DNA from: CAYSCX01 sp964429575
GTDB lineage: Bacteria; Desulfobacterota; Binatia; Binatales; Binataceae
DNA: 41,184 nt
Direction of reading: 5' to 3'
Assembly (NCBI GenBank): GCA_964429575.1
Contig: CAYSCX010000024.1
Location: 1 to 41,184, forward strand
Shown here: piece by piece, positions 1-8,336 of the stretch
Layout of the letters: each line of letters opens with the position of its first letter
Position numbering within the stretch: the stretch's first letter is position 1
Made by a program: the position numbers and the translations under genes
Notes under the pieces: model-generated
Seen by the model: the letters and a program-made list of their open reading frames with translations, nothing else
Database searches by the model: none
Told to the model about the DNA's origin: nothing

Positions 1-129
1 GCCTGCTCCCTCTCTCGCGTCTCCCCCAGAGGGGGAGAAGATTAGGAAGGCAGCCAGCTTTCACGCAGGGTGTTGCGGGCAAAGTCGATGCCATCTTGGA
101 ACTCGAGGTTTTTCTCAACACCCTGCTAG
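1..129 (+). repeat. Composite hairpin element, copy 1 (left end cut by window edge)
   Basis: The copy starts inside the element, with the last bases of the A-hairpin arm (GCCTGC). A GC-rich central hairpin follows (TCTCCCCC / GGGGGAGA, loop AGA), then a conserved AAGATTAGGAAGG stretch, then the B hairpin (GCAGGGTGTTG paired with CAACACCCTGC) ending in CTAG. Three relatives lie at 6694-6854, 32160-32344 and 35767-35924. The terminal CTAG overlaps the stop codon of the DUF58 gene. Architecture suggests a REP/BIME-like or MITE-like non-autonomous element; no transposase is in the window. Confidence 0.85.
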
Positions 130-1025
130 TGCGCGAGACCGAGGTCCATCACCGCGCGCACGAAGAACTGTTGGAAGTCGCGGTCGGTCCTGTAGAGCGC
201 GTAGTGGAGACCGCGCTTCAAGCAGAAGGCCCGTATGTCGCGCGCAAGGCGCAACAGAGTGTCGCGATATTGGTCGCGCGCGCGCTGGTTCATCGCGACG
301 CGCACGTGCTCGCCCGTTTCGGAATCCACCACTTCGACATCGCCCGCAAGACCCTGACCCTCGATCTCGCGCCCGCCGAGGATTTGCACCGCCGTGACGT
401 CCATGCTCGCGGCGGTGAAGAGCCGGAGCCCGTTCGTGACGGCATTCGGGAGCATGAGGAAGTCCGAGATGACGAACACCTTGCCGGCACGGCGAATCGC
501 CGCCAGTTCTTGGGCGAGCTTGGGCGCGAGATCGAGCTGGCCGGCCGGCTTGATGCCGCCGAGCAGCCGCGCAAGCTCGACGATCCGGTGGCGGCCCATC
601 ACGAACGCGGGCTCCAAGCGCGGACCGGCGCCGCCGAGCACGCGCAACATCACGCGATCGCCCGAGGTCAGCGCGACGTAGGCGAACGCCAACGCCATTG
701 CCTGCGCAGCCTCGAACTTGCGGTCGGCGGCCGGGAAGCCCATCGACGCGCTCGCATCGAGCAGAATGTAAGTGAGGAGGTCTTCCTCCTCCTTGAACAG
801 CTTGATGTAGAGCTTGTCGGTGCGGCCGTAGAGTCCCCAATCGATATAGCGGAAGTCGTCGCCGGGCGAGTAGTGGCGGTAGTCGCTGAACTCCAACGAC
901 GAGCCGCGCTTGGGCGAGAGATGTTGCCCTTTGCCCATGCCAGCATACTGCCGGCGGGTGCGGATGCGGAGATCTTCGAGGCGGGCCAGAAAGCCCGGCG
1001 TGAATTCCTCGGGCAGTCCGAACAT
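126..1025 (-). CDS. DUF58 domain-containing protein (vWA-like)
   Basis: A 299-residue protein with the DUF58 signature: a basic segment, GSSLEFSDYRHYSPGDDFR at about residues 41-59, then IDWGLYGRTDKLYIK at about 61-75. It also has a MIDAS-like DASASM motif at about 90-95, as in von Willebrand factor A folds. In this family DUF58 proteins sit beside MoxR ATPases and are thought to act in envelope or metal-insertion functions; the exact role here is unknown. It starts 3 bases after the moxR stop, so the two are surely co-transcribed as the end of a ruvX-mltG-membrane protein-moxR-DUF58 run. Its TAG stop codon is formed by the CTAG terminus of repeat copy 1. Confidence 0.9.
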   Translation of the reverse strand: MFGLPEEFTPGFLARLEDLRIRTRRQYAGMGKGQHLSPKRGSSLEFSDYRHYSPGDDFRYIDWGLYGRTDKLYIKLFKEEEDLLTYILLDASASMGFPAADRKFEAAQAMALAFAYVALTSGDRVMLRVLGGAGPRLEPAFVMGRHRIVELARLLGGIKPAGQLDLAPKLAQELAAIRRAGKVFVISDFLMLPNAVTNGLRLFTAASMDVTAVQILGGREIEGQGLAGDVEVVDSETGEHVRVAMNQRARDQYRDTLLRLARDIRAFCLKRGLHYALYRTDRDFQQFFVRAVMDLGLAH

Positions 1026-1028
1026 CGG

Positions 1029-2045
1029 CTACGCGCGCGGCCGCTTCATGCGCTTGGTCACCTGGTCGAGGATCGACTCGGTGGTGACGTTTTCGGCCTC
1101 GGCCTGGAAGTTGCGCAGCAGGCGGTGGCGCAGCGACGGTATCACTGCGTCGTCGACGTCCTCGTAACTGATGCTCACGCGGCCGTCGAGCAGCGCATTT
1201 ACTTTCGCGCAGAGAATCAGCGCCTGTGCGCCTCGCGGGCTCGGTCCAAAGCGCAGGTACTGCGTCACCTCAGGCACCGCGCCCGGTCCCGACGGCGTAC
1301 ATGCGCCGATAATTCCGATGACGTAGCGCTCCAGCGGCTCGGCGACCATTACTTCGCGCGCGAGCGTCTTGAGGTCTTCGATTATTCGCGGCGCTTCAGT
1401 GTCGGGGAAGATCGACTTTACGTGGTAGGTGGCCGCGCCGGTGGTGCGCCCGAGGATGTCGCGCAGCTCTTCGGGCTTGGGGCTGCCCATCACGACCTTG
1501 AACATAAACCGATCCATCTGCGCCTCGGGCAGCGGGTAGGTGCCCTCGAGTTCGATCGGGTTCTGCGTGGCGAGCACGATGTATGGCGCGGCGAGCTTGT
1601 GCGTCACGCCGAACACGGTGACCTGGTGCTCCTCCATCGCCTCGAGCACCGCGGACTGGGTCTTGGGCGTCGCGCGATTGATCTCGTCGCCGAGCACCAT
1701 GTGCGCGAAGATCGGTCCCTGCTTAAACACGAACTCGCGGCGTCCTTCGGACTCGGTCAGCACCTGCGTGCCGATGATGTCCGACGGCATCAGGTCGGGC
1801 GTGAACTGGATGCGCTTGAACGTCAGCGCCAGCGCCTCGGCCGCGGCCTTGACCATCAGCGTCTTGCCGAGACCGGGAACTCCTTCGATCAAAATGTGTC
1901 CGCCGCAGAAGAGCGCGGTCATAAGCTTGCGTACGATCTCGCGGTGGCCGACGATTACGCGCCCGATCTCCTCCTCGGCGCGCGTGAACACGGCGCGGAA
2001 TTCCTCGACGCGTTGGTCGGCTGATGTTTTCGCGGCGGCTCCCAT
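1029..2045 (-). CDS. MoxR-family AAA+ ATPase
   Basis: A 338-residue AAA+ ATPase of the MoxR type. Walker A is GVPGLGKT at about residues 55-62, Walker B VLGDEINR at about 117-124, and the sensor region ATQNP at about 159-163 is followed by the family hallmark GTYPLPEAQMDRF. MoxR ATPases act as chaperone-like partners of vWA/DUF58 proteins, which fits the DUF58 gene directly downstream. The start chosen is the ATG at 2045, because AAGGAG lies 5-6 bases upstream. An in-frame ATG at 2066 would add seven residues but has no such site. Part of the envelope operon with mltG and ruvX. Confidence 0.93.
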   Translation of the reverse strand: MGAAAKTSADQRVEEFRAVFTRAEEEIGRVIVGHREIVRKLMTALFCGGHILIEGVPGLGKTLMVKAAAEALALTFKRIQFTPDLMPSDIIGTQVLTESEGRREFVFKQGPIFAHMVLGDEINRATPKTQSAVLEAMEEHQVTVFGVTHKLAAPYIVLATQNPIELEGTYPLPEAQMDRFMFKVVMGSPKPEELRDILGRTTGAATYHVKSIFPDTEAPRIIEDLKTLAREVMVAEPLERYVIGIIGACTPSGPGAVPEVTQYLRFGPSPRGAQALILCAKVNALLDGRVSISYEDVDDAVIPSLRHRLLRNFQAEAENVTTESILDQVTKRMKRPRA

Positions 2046-2092
2046 TACGTCTCCTTCCTCGAGCATCGGATCGTGCGGTGGATCAATTTCGA

Positions 2093-3586
2093 TCAGCGGA
2101 TCAGGTCACGGTAGCGCGGCGGAACCAGCTGGCGCTCATCGGGCGGCGCGGTGTCGCTCGACATCTTGAGCGGCGCATTGGTGTACGGCGTCGCGGCCTT
2201 CGGGCGGGCGGTGTCTTCGACCGTTCGTCCGGCGCCTGAAACCACCGCGGTCGGCAGCCGGAACATCACGTAACGCGCGTCCTGGATATCGACCTTCGCG
2301 CCCTTGTCGCCGGGCTTCAGAAATCTCTGGTAGTTCCCCGGCGCCGGAATGTCGCCGAGCTTGGTGTTGCCCTGGCCGGAATCCTTGGGCTGCTCGCCAC
2401 CGGGCTGCTCGGCGGCTCGCTGGCGCTCATCGAGTCCTTTCTTTTGTTCGCGCGTGAGTTCGGTCTTCGATGCGGCATCATCGGGTTGATTTGCGCCGCC
2501 CGGCGACGCCTTATCCGGGCCGGGCTGCGGCGCCTTCGCTCCGTTCTGTTCGTCGCCGGGTTTGTTCTGCGGATTCTTCTCCGACGCGGCTTCGGTCTCG
2601 ATCTGCGCCATCGCCTTGTCGAGTTGGTTGCGAATCTCGACCTGGCTCGCCTCGGTCTTGCTGCCTTCCTTTTTATCGCCTGAGCCGGGACCGTTTGCGT
2701 TCTGGTCTTTGCCCGAGCCTTCGCCCTTTGTGCTGCCCGAACCTTTGCCGCCTTCCTTATCTGACTTCCCGCCGTCACCGGCGCCCTCTTCGTTTCCCGA
2801 GCCGCCCTGCTTGTTTGCTTCAGTTCCGGCGCCGCGGCCGGCATCATCGACGAGACGAATCGCAAGCTCAATGCGCCGTTTCTTCTCCTCGGGCGGCAGG
2901 TTGGAATTTGCGATGGCGTCGGCGGCGTCACGCGCGGCGTTGCCCAGTGCGCGCTCCGCGGTGCTCGCCGACGGGGATTCGAGTCGCGATGCGATCTCGC
3001 GAAGACGCGCGGCGCTCCGTTCGAGCGGCGACAGCGGCCGCAGCAGGCCGACCATCGAAACTCCCACCGCGAGCGCGAGGACGCCCGCCGCGATCGATGA
3101 GCGCACGAGCGCGTCGCGCGCATCGAGCTTGAGCGCCTGTTTGGGAACGAACCGCTCGAGCAGGGCGCTCGCGCGCCTGACCAATACCGGGAACAGCGGA
3201 CTGCGGCGGCGCGCGGAGTCGTCGCCGGAGGCGGCTGCGAGACTGGCGAGCGTGAGCACTTCCTGCCGGCCGCGGACGAGTTCATCGACGCGCTCCGCCG
3301 CCGCCAGGTAATCATCGGCGCGGCGATACTCAAGATATGCCCACACGGCGCCTGCCGCGATGCTCAACGCGGCGACCGACAGCAGCGTCCAACGAAGATT
3401 CGATTCAATTTCCGGGGCGAGCGCATAGCCCGTCGCGCGGGCAATCAATGAGCCAAGCGGCGTGACGACCAGCGCAAGCGCGATGCACGTCGCGGCGGGC
3501 GCCAGCGGATAGAGCGCCGCATGCAGCGCCGCGAGCGTCGCGATGCGCCGGCGCGCGCTCGTGATTACGTCAAGCGGATTAAGCAC
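2093..3586 (-). CDS. Hypothetical membrane protein with Gly/Ser/Lys/Asp-rich linker
   Basis: A 497-residue protein I do not recognise. It has hydrophobic segments at about residues 24-50, 67-87 and 161-183, separated by a charged helical stretch. A long low-complexity Gly/Ser/Lys/Glu/Gln/Pro-rich region runs from about 250 to 400, and the ordered tail ends in PPRYRDLIR. The layout (N-terminal membrane segments, then a long disordered charged part) resembles the large membrane protein often found beside moxR-DUF58 pairs, for example DUF4175-like proteins, but assignment to that family is only a guess. The start is GTG at 3586, 16 bases after the mltG stop; no strong ribosome site is visible. 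It probably works with the MoxR and DUF58 proteins. Confidence 0.75.
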   Translation of the reverse strand: MLNPLDVITSARRRIATLAALHAALYPLAPAATCIALALVVTPLGSLIARATGYALAPEIESNLRWTLLSVAALSIAAGAVWAYLEYRRADDYLAAAERVDELVRGRQEVLTLASLAAASGDDSARRRSPLFPVLVRRASALLERFVPKQALKLDARDALVRSSIAAGVLALAVGVSMVGLLRPLSPLERSAARLREIASRLESPSASTAERALGNAARDAADAIANSNLPPEEKKRRIELAIRLVDDAGRGAGTEANKQGGSGNEEGAGDGGKSDKEGGKGSGSTKGEGSGKDQNANGPGSGDKKEGSKTEASQVEIRNQLDKAMAQIETEAASEKNPQNKPGDEQNGAKAPQPGPDKASPGGANQPDDAASKTELTREQKKGLDERQRAAEQPGGEQPKDSGQGNTKLGDIPAPGNYQRFLKPGDKGAKVDIQDARYVMFRLPTAVVSGAGRTVEDTARPKAATPYTNAPLKMSSDTAPPDERQLVPPRYRDLIR

Positions 3587-3602
3587 GATTTCGGATTATA
3601 AC

Positions 3603-4682
3603 CTATTCGGTGCGTTTTGAATCCGCCGCTTTGCGCGGCGCGGCGCGCGCGGCCACTCGTTTCAGTTCCGCGATTGCACGCTGGTGCTCCGCAAAGGTGC
3701 GCGAGAACAGGTGCCTACCATCATCGCGCGCCACAAAGTAGAGGTACCTGGTTTTCGCGGGATACAGCGCGGCTTCGATCGATTGCATTCCCGGATTTGC
3801 GATCGGCCCCGGCGGCAGCCCGGTGAATGCATAGGTATTGAACGTACTTGGAATTCGCACCGCATCGGCGGTCGAGAGTTTCTGATTGCCGTCGAGCGCG
3901 TATTCCGCGGTGGGATCGGCCTGCAGCGGCATCCCGAGCGCGAGGCGGTTGTAGAAGACGCCCGCGATCAGCGCGCGGTCGCCCGCCGCCTTGGCCTCGC
4001 GTTCGATGATCGATGCCAACGTTACCAGCTCGCGATTGGTCAGGCCGAGTTCGAACATGCGCTCCTCGACCGGGCGCGTAAGCGTCCGATAGAAGCGGCC
4101 AAGCATCGCCGCAAGAATTTCAGCGGAATTGGCGCGCGGTGAAAAACGATACGTCGCCGGGAACAGGTATCCCTCAGCGCCGAGCGGCCCCAACCCCAGC
4201 GCTTCGACCAAGGGTCCCTCGCGCGCCTCGCGCTCGAACTCATCTGCGCACCCCAGCCCCGCCGCTTCGAGCCGCTCCGCGATCTGCCGGAGCGTCAGCC
4301 CCTCGGGAATCGTCACCGTGACGACCACGATATCGCCGCGCACCAGATGCCCCATCACGTCAGCCATCCACTCTCCGCCGAGGAACGAGTAGTCGCCGGG
4401 CTTGATGCGGCGCGCATCGCCGCTCATCGACCCGTACAGCCGAAGCGCCAGCGCGCTGCGCACCACCCCCGCGCGCGCGAGCTTGTCCGCGACGATGCGC
4501 ATCGCGTCACCCGGCTCAATGACTACTTTCACCGGCGCGCGGAGCATCGGCGCCGGCGCGTACCAGATGAATGCGCCAGCGCCGGCCACCGCCGCCACGA
4601 TGACGGCCACCACCGCCGCGGCGATGACCCACCGGCGCCGCGATCGCGCGCGAGCCTCGCTCGATGTGCCGTCACTGCTCAT
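3603..4682 (-). CDS. mltG: Endolytic murein transglycosylase MltG (YceG-like)
   Basis: A 359-residue YceG/MltG family protein that cleaves nascent peptidoglycan glycan strands at the outer face of the inner membrane. A basic N-terminus is followed by one membrane anchor (about residues 18-41). A LysM-like segment follows at about 51-130, then the catalytic domain. The ASIIEREA motif carries the expected catalytic glutamate (about E227), and ADPTAEYAL and NTYAFTGLPPGPIANPG are also family hallmarks. Length is typical. Its ATG abuts the ruvX stop (stop at 4683-4685, start at 4682), and the ruvX-mltG adjacency is common in bacteria. The DUF58/MoxR genes downstream suggest a shared envelope role. 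Confidence 0.95.
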   Translation of the reverse strand: MSSDGTSSEARARSRRRWVIAAAVVAVIVAAVAGAGAFIWYAPAPMLRAPVKVVIEPGDAMRIVADKLARAGVVRSALALRLYGSMSGDARRIKPGDYSFLGGEWMADVMGHLVRGDIVVVTVTIPEGLTLRQIAERLEAAGLGCADEFEREAREGPLVEALGLGPLGAEGYLFPATYRFSPRANSAEILAAMLGRFYRTLTRPVEERMFELGLTNRELVTLASIIEREAKAAGDRALIAGVFYNRLALGMPLQADPTAEYALDGNQKLSTADAVRIPSTFNTYAFTGLPPGPIANPGMQSIEAALYPAKTRYLYFVARDDGRHLFSRTFAEHQRAIAELKRVAARAAPRKAADSKRTE

Positions 4683-5102
4683 TCATTGGGCAGCGCGACG
4701 GGCCGCGAGCCATCCTTCCAGAATAACCGCCGCCGCGACTGCATCGACCGCCTGCTTGCGCCGCCGACGCCCAACGTCCGCCCGCGCGAGCCGCTCCTCG
4801 GCCTCGACACTGGTGAGCCGCTCATCGAACATTTCCACCGCGACACCCAGCTCGGTTGCAAGCCGCGCCGCGAACGCGCGTGCCTGGCGCGCGGCGGGTC
4901 CCTCGCTGCCATCCATGTTGAGCGGCAGACCGACGACCACCCGCGTCACTTCGCGACCCGCCAGCCGCGCCGCCACCTGTTCAAGGTCCCACCGCACGAC
5001 GCGGCGCTCGATGGCGCCTAGGGGGAGGGCGCTGGTCTCGCCGTGGTCAGAAACAGCGAGGCCGATGCGCTTTGTGCCCAGATCCAATGCCGCGATGGTC
5101 AT
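4683..5102 (-). CDS. ruvX: RuvX/YqgF family RNase H-fold protein (putative pre-16S rRNA nuclease)
   Basis: A 139-residue protein of normal family length. The RNase H-fold acidic residues are visible in ALDLGTKRIGLAVSD (D7), in the MFDERLTS segment (about residues 91-98) and in AVDAVAAAVILEGWL (D120). VVGLPLNMDGSEGP is the characteristic middle motif. The family processes the 5' end of 16S rRNA and was earlier named as a Holliday-junction resolvase. It is first in a minus-strand run of five genes; the 110-base gap to the divergent M23 gene should hold the promoter, but I could not assign convincing -35/-10 boxes. Confidence 0.94.
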   Translation of the reverse strand: MTIAALDLGTKRIGLAVSDHGETSALPLGAIERRVVRWDLEQVAARLAGREVTRVVVGLPLNMDGSEGPAARQARAFAARLATELGVAVEMFDERLTSVEAEERLARADVGRRRRKQAVDAVAAAVILEGWLAARRAAQ

Positions 5103-5221
5103 CGAGTAGCCATGCTAATGCGTGTGGAGTGCTGTCGTTTAGAGCTAGCCACCCTGGTTGTTGAAAAGAAGTTACCGCTCAATGTTGCTTTCACTGTCTG
5201 GATGGCCTAGCTTTGCGCCCG

Positions 5222-6697
5222 ATGCGCTCTTGGGGGAGGAGCAAGGCCGCAGTGCCGCGGACCGCCACGGCCCTAATCGTGGCTGTGGTCGCGACCGTTG
5301 CTGCATTGCAGCTGTTTTTGAGGAGTGAGCCTTTGCCCGCTCCCGACACTGACGCTATCGCCGGAAATGTCAGCGACGAGCTGTTCATCTTCGACGACTC
5401 TGACGCACCCGCCGCCGACGCGATCGTAATCAGCCTAACACTTAGCCGCAGCGATTCCGTAACGCAGTATCTTACCGACGCCGGCCTCGAGCCCGACGAC
5501 GCCCGCCGCTGGGGCAAAATTTTCGAGCGCGCGGCCAAGACCTGGAAACTTCGCCGGGGCAGGACGCTCGCGATCTTCAAGGACCCCGAAACGGGCGACC
5601 TGCGCGGCATCCGCTACGACCTCGACCAGCGCAGCTCGGTCGTCCAGGAATACCTGGGCAACGAAGTCGTCAAGGCGTCCGTGCAGCCGATCAAGTATTA
5701 CTCCGTCCCGGTCACCGCCGCATTTGCGGCGACTGGCAGCTTCCGCCGCACGGCCAACAGGAGCGGGCTGCCGGGCGACGTCATCGAGGCGATTGAGGAC
5801 GCATTCTCCGACCAGCACGACCTTGATCGCCTGCGCACCAAGGCCAACGTCAAGATCATTTACGAACAGAAGGTCAGCGCCGACGGCCGGTACACACTGG
5901 TCGGCGCAATCGAGGCGGCCGAAATCCAGCTTGCGGGCGCCACCCTGCGCGGCTTCGGGTTCCGCGATGAGCATGGACGCGCGCATCTCTACGACGAGCG
6001 CGGCCGCGCGCTCGGCCCGCAGTTCCTCCAGTACCCGCTCAAATTCTCCTACATCTCATCCGGCTTCTCCGCCCATCGATATCACCCGATACTGCGCCGC
6101 TATCGCCCACACGTCGGAATCGACTTGGTCGCCAGGTATGGCACGCCGGTCAAGGCGGTCGGCGACGGGCGCGTCAAGTCCGCCGGGTGGTCGGGCGAGC
6201 TTGGCCACTGCATCCGAATCGAGCATGACAACGGGATGGTCAGCACCTACGGCCATCTCTCGAAGATCGGGTCGGAGATTTATCCGAACTCCTACGTCCG
6301 CATTGGGCAGGTAATTGGTTCGGTCGGCTCGAGCGGCCTCGCGACCGGACCGCATCTCCATTACGCGCTCGAGAAGCGCGGCAGGTACGTCAATCCGGTC
6401 ACGCAGAAGCTGGGCGTCAAGCGCGAACTGTCGCCGCGGATGCTCTCCGTGTTCGGCGAGGTCCGGCGCGGCTACGAGCAGGCGCTCGCGAAACTGCCGA
6501 CGTTCGCGACCGTCGGGCCCGCGCAGGATGATCGCCGCACGAACCTGCGGCGCATCGGCTACGACCCCGACGAGTCAGTCCGTCCCGCGCCCGCCAAGAA
6601 GAGCCGGCGCAGCTCGCGCCGTCGCGCGTCAGCGTCGCCGCACCGGCGAGTCGTCGCCAACGCGACGGCCTCGCTTCCGGCCGGCGGCGCCCTCTAG
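5222..6697 (+). CDS. M23 family metallopeptidase (LytM-type murein endopeptidase)
   Basis: A 491-residue protein when started at ATG 5222; an in-frame TTG at 5213 would add three residues, and neither has a clear ribosome site. One hydrophobic signal-anchor lies at about residues 17-33. A middle region of about 240 residues resembles the N-terminal parts of periplasmic M23 proteins. The zinc-peptidase domain has HVGID (about H297/D301) and GPHLHY (about H378 and H380), so the metal ligands appear intact. The C-terminal 40 residues are basic and Ser/Arg-rich. It is predicted to hydrolyse peptidoglycan cross-links in the periplasm. The TAG stop codon is made by the CTAG terminus of repeat copy 2. 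Confidence 0.93.
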   Translation: MRSWGRSKAAVPRTATALIVAVVATVAALQLFLRSEPLPAPDTDAIAGNVSDELFIFDDSDAPAADAIVISLTLSRSDSVTQYLTDAGLEPDDARRWGKIFERAAKTWKLRRGRTLAIFKDPETGDLRGIRYDLDQRSSVVQEYLGNEVVKASVQPIKYYSVPVTAAFAATGSFRRTANRSGLPGDVIEAIEDAFSDQHDLDRLRTKANVKIIYEQKVSADGRYTLVGAIEAAEIQLAGATLRGFGFRDEHGRAHLYDERGRALGPQFLQYPLKFSYISSGFSAHRYHPILRRYRPHVGIDLVARYGTPVKAVGDGRVKSAGWSGELGHCIRIEHDNGMVSTYGHLSKIGSEIYPNSYVRIGQVIGSVGSSGLATGPHLHYALEKRGRYVNPVTQKLGVKRELSPRMLSVFGEVRRGYEQALAKLPTFATVGPAQDDRRTNLRRIGYDPDESVRPAPAKKSRRSSRRRASASPHRRVVANATASLPAGGAL

Positions 6698-6854
6698 CAG
6701 GGTGTTGAGAAAAGCCGCGAGTTCCAAGCTGGCAGCGAGGTTGCCCTCAACACCCTGCGTGATAGTCGGCCGCTTTCCTAATCTTCTCCCCCTCCGGGGG
6801 AGACGAGAGAGAGGGAGCAGGCGGTTGAAAATGCCTTTTTCAACCGGCTGCTAG
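6694..6854 (-). repeat. Composite hairpin element, copy 2 (complete, reverse orientation)
   Basis: Bounded on both sides by CTAG. From the left: B hairpin (GCAGGGTGTTGAG ... CTCAACACCCTGC, to about 6758), conserved CCTAATCTTC stretch, central hairpin TCTCCCCC/GGGGGAGA with loop TCC, purine-rich link, and A hairpin (GCAGGCGGTTGAAAA ... TTTTCAACCGGCTGC, about 6817-6851). The two ends form an imperfect terminal inverted repeat: CTAGCAGGGTGTTGAGAAA against CTAGCAGCCGGTTGAAAAA, 15 of 19 identical. Together with copy 1 it brackets the 126-6697 gene block in inverted orientation. Confidence 0.9.
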
Positions 6855-6931
6855 ATTCGGTCGCGCTCACGCAATCTTCGCACATTCCCGATTCGTGCTA
6901 GCCTCGATGTCCACTGCGCCATCCGTGCGAA

Positions 6932-7738
6932 ATGCGCCCAAGCCTCGACACTGATTTTTTCGGGCTCCGGACTCCACGCGCGATTGCGCATCGGGGCGCC
7001 GGCGGGACTCATCCCGAGAACACCATCGCGTCATTCGAGGCGGCCGCGGCGCTCGGCGCGCAGTATTTCGAACTCGACGTCCACATGACGCGCGACGGCG
7101 AGGTGGTCGTGTGCCACGACCGCGACCTCGCGCGGACCGCCGGCACGCCGGGGCTAATCAAACAGATGGCGTATCGCGACGTCGCGGCAGCCGATGCGGG
7201 CTGCACGTTCAGTACCGACGGGACGTCGTTCCCGTTTCGCGGCAAGGGTATCGCGGTGCCGCGCCTCGCCGAGGTGCTCGCCGCGTTTGCGAACGTCCGC
7301 GTCATCGTCGAGGTCAAGCAGACCGAGCCGAGTCTCATCGATGCGCTGCTAACCGTCATCGACGGCGCGGGCGCGCGGCGGCGCGTGCTGGTCGCGAGCG
7401 AGCACCAGCCGCCGCTGGATGAGATTCGCGCGCTTGCGCCGGGCATCCCCACCAACTTCTCGTCGCACGAGGTGGGCGGCTTCATGCAGGCGCTCGCGGC
7501 GCGCGACCGCGGCTACCCGCCTCCGGGTGATGCGCTCGAAGTGCCGCCGACCTACCAAGGCTGGAGGCTGGTCACGCCCGAGAGCGTCGCGTTCGCGCAC
7601 CAGCGGGGCGTCGAGGTACACGTCTGGACGGTGAACGAGCCTGCCGAGATGACATCGCTGCTCGAAATGGGCATCGATGGGATCATTTCCGATTTCCCCG
7701 CCCGCGTGTTGGAGTTGCTCAAGCACCGCTCCCCTTGA
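6932..7738 (+). CDS. Glycerophosphodiester phosphodiesterase family protein
   Basis: A 268-residue GDPD-fold (TIM barrel) enzyme. AHRGAGGTHPENT (about residues 19-31) carries the catalytic His and Arg, YFELDVHMTRDG (45-56) carries the metal-binding acidic residues, and CHDRDL (61-66) the second catalytic His. A C-terminal VHVWTVNEPAEM and GIDGIISDFP complete the family pattern. It hydrolyses glycerophosphodiesters to glycerol-3-phosphate and an alcohol. No signal peptide is seen, so cytoplasmic action is likely. The start is ATG 6932, 77 bases after repeat copy 2. It stands alone on its strand. Confidence 0.93.
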   Translation: MRPSLDTDFFGLRTPRAIAHRGAGGTHPENTIASFEAAAALGAQYFELDVHMTRDGEVVVCHDRDLARTAGTPGLIKQMAYRDVAAADAGCTFSTDGTSFPFRGKGIAVPRLAEVLAAFANVRVIVEVKQTEPSLIDALLTVIDGAGARRRVLVASEHQPPLDEIRALAPGIPTNFSSHEVGGFMQALAARDRGYPPPGDALEVPPTYQGWRLVTPESVAFAHQRGVEVHVWTVNEPAEMTSLLEMGIDGIISDFPARVLELLKHRSP

Positions 7739-7881
7739 TAGCAGCCTCAGGCAATCGAAGAACAAGATGCCGTCAGTGAAAAGCGACGAGCCGCAGATGA
7801 CGAGCCGCGCGAATGATTGCGGCACGCCGACCGAGAGAAGTTCGATGTCGCGCTGCAAAAGGCGATTCGACTCGAACGCGC

Positions 7882-8331
7882 TTAGTGGATGATCGGGTTG
7901 GTCTCGGTCTGCCAGTTAATGTTTATCGGATAGCTTCCAACCTCTGTCCATTCAGTCGCGCCTTGTTCACGAAGCAGACACCTGAGACGATGTGCTCCCG
8001 CCGTCGCAATTGGAAGTCCATTGATTTGGTTCATTATCCGATGAAACTTGTCCTGTAACTTGAGAGGAGCAATCGGCGTTTCCAATTTCAGTACTTCAGC
8101 GCTAGTCACCAATTGAGTGCGCTGTTCAAACGCCTTGCCTTGATCCTGTTGGACAATCTGCCAAATCGAAACCACGACCCACTGGATTGGGATCGCCGCT
8201 TTCGGGTCGACGACTGTATCGGGGCGAATCTGGACGTTGATGTCCTGCAAGAGTGACATCAACGAGAGCACTTGCGTGTTCTGTTCTATGATGGCTTTTT
8301 CGCAAGCCGCAAAGAGCACGAGCCTTGGCAT
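7882..8331 (-). CDS. Conserved hypothetical protein, DUF6941-like
   Basis: A 149-residue soluble protein. The pattern (LVLFAACEKAIIEQN near the N-terminus, then a hydrophobic IPIQWVVVSIWQ strand, then LETPIAPLKLQDKFHRIMNQ and a C-terminal beta-rich end) resembles the small DUF6941 family. Those proteins are found in many soil bacteria with no known function. The family name is a tentative recognition. It starts 5 bases after the stop of the CPCC gene and is the last gene of a three-gene unit. Base composition here is close to 50% G+C, clearly below neighbouring genes, which suggests transfer. Confidence 0.7.
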   Translation of the reverse strand: MPRLVLFAACEKAIIEQNTQVLSLMSLLQDINVQIRPDTVVDPKAAIPIQWVVVSIWQIVQQDQGKAFEQRTQLVTSAEVLKLETPIAPLKLQDKFHRIMNQINGLPIATAGAHRLRCLLREQGATEWTEVGSYPININWQTETNPIIH

Positions 8332-8336
8332 TTAGC

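Noticed and set aside
96..2024. Plus-strand open frame of about 640 codons across the DUF58/MoxR genes
   Set aside because: Antisense shadow: no domain, biased composition, and both minus-strand genes have intact motifs.
5103..5212. Possible promoter boxes in the ruvX/M23 divergent gap
   Set aside because: Some TTGAA-like hexamers exist, but no correctly spaced -10 partner was found on either strand.
6694..6854. Composite element considered as a simple rho-independent terminator
   Set aside because: The stems are strong, but three ordered hairpins, terminal inverted repeats and dispersal indicate a repeat element; terminator activity may be secondary.
7349..7858. Minus-strand frame overlapping the GDPD gene with a protein-like start near 7858
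   Set aside because: The stretch is hydrophobic in places, but it lacks a family match and lies mostly opposite a clear gene.
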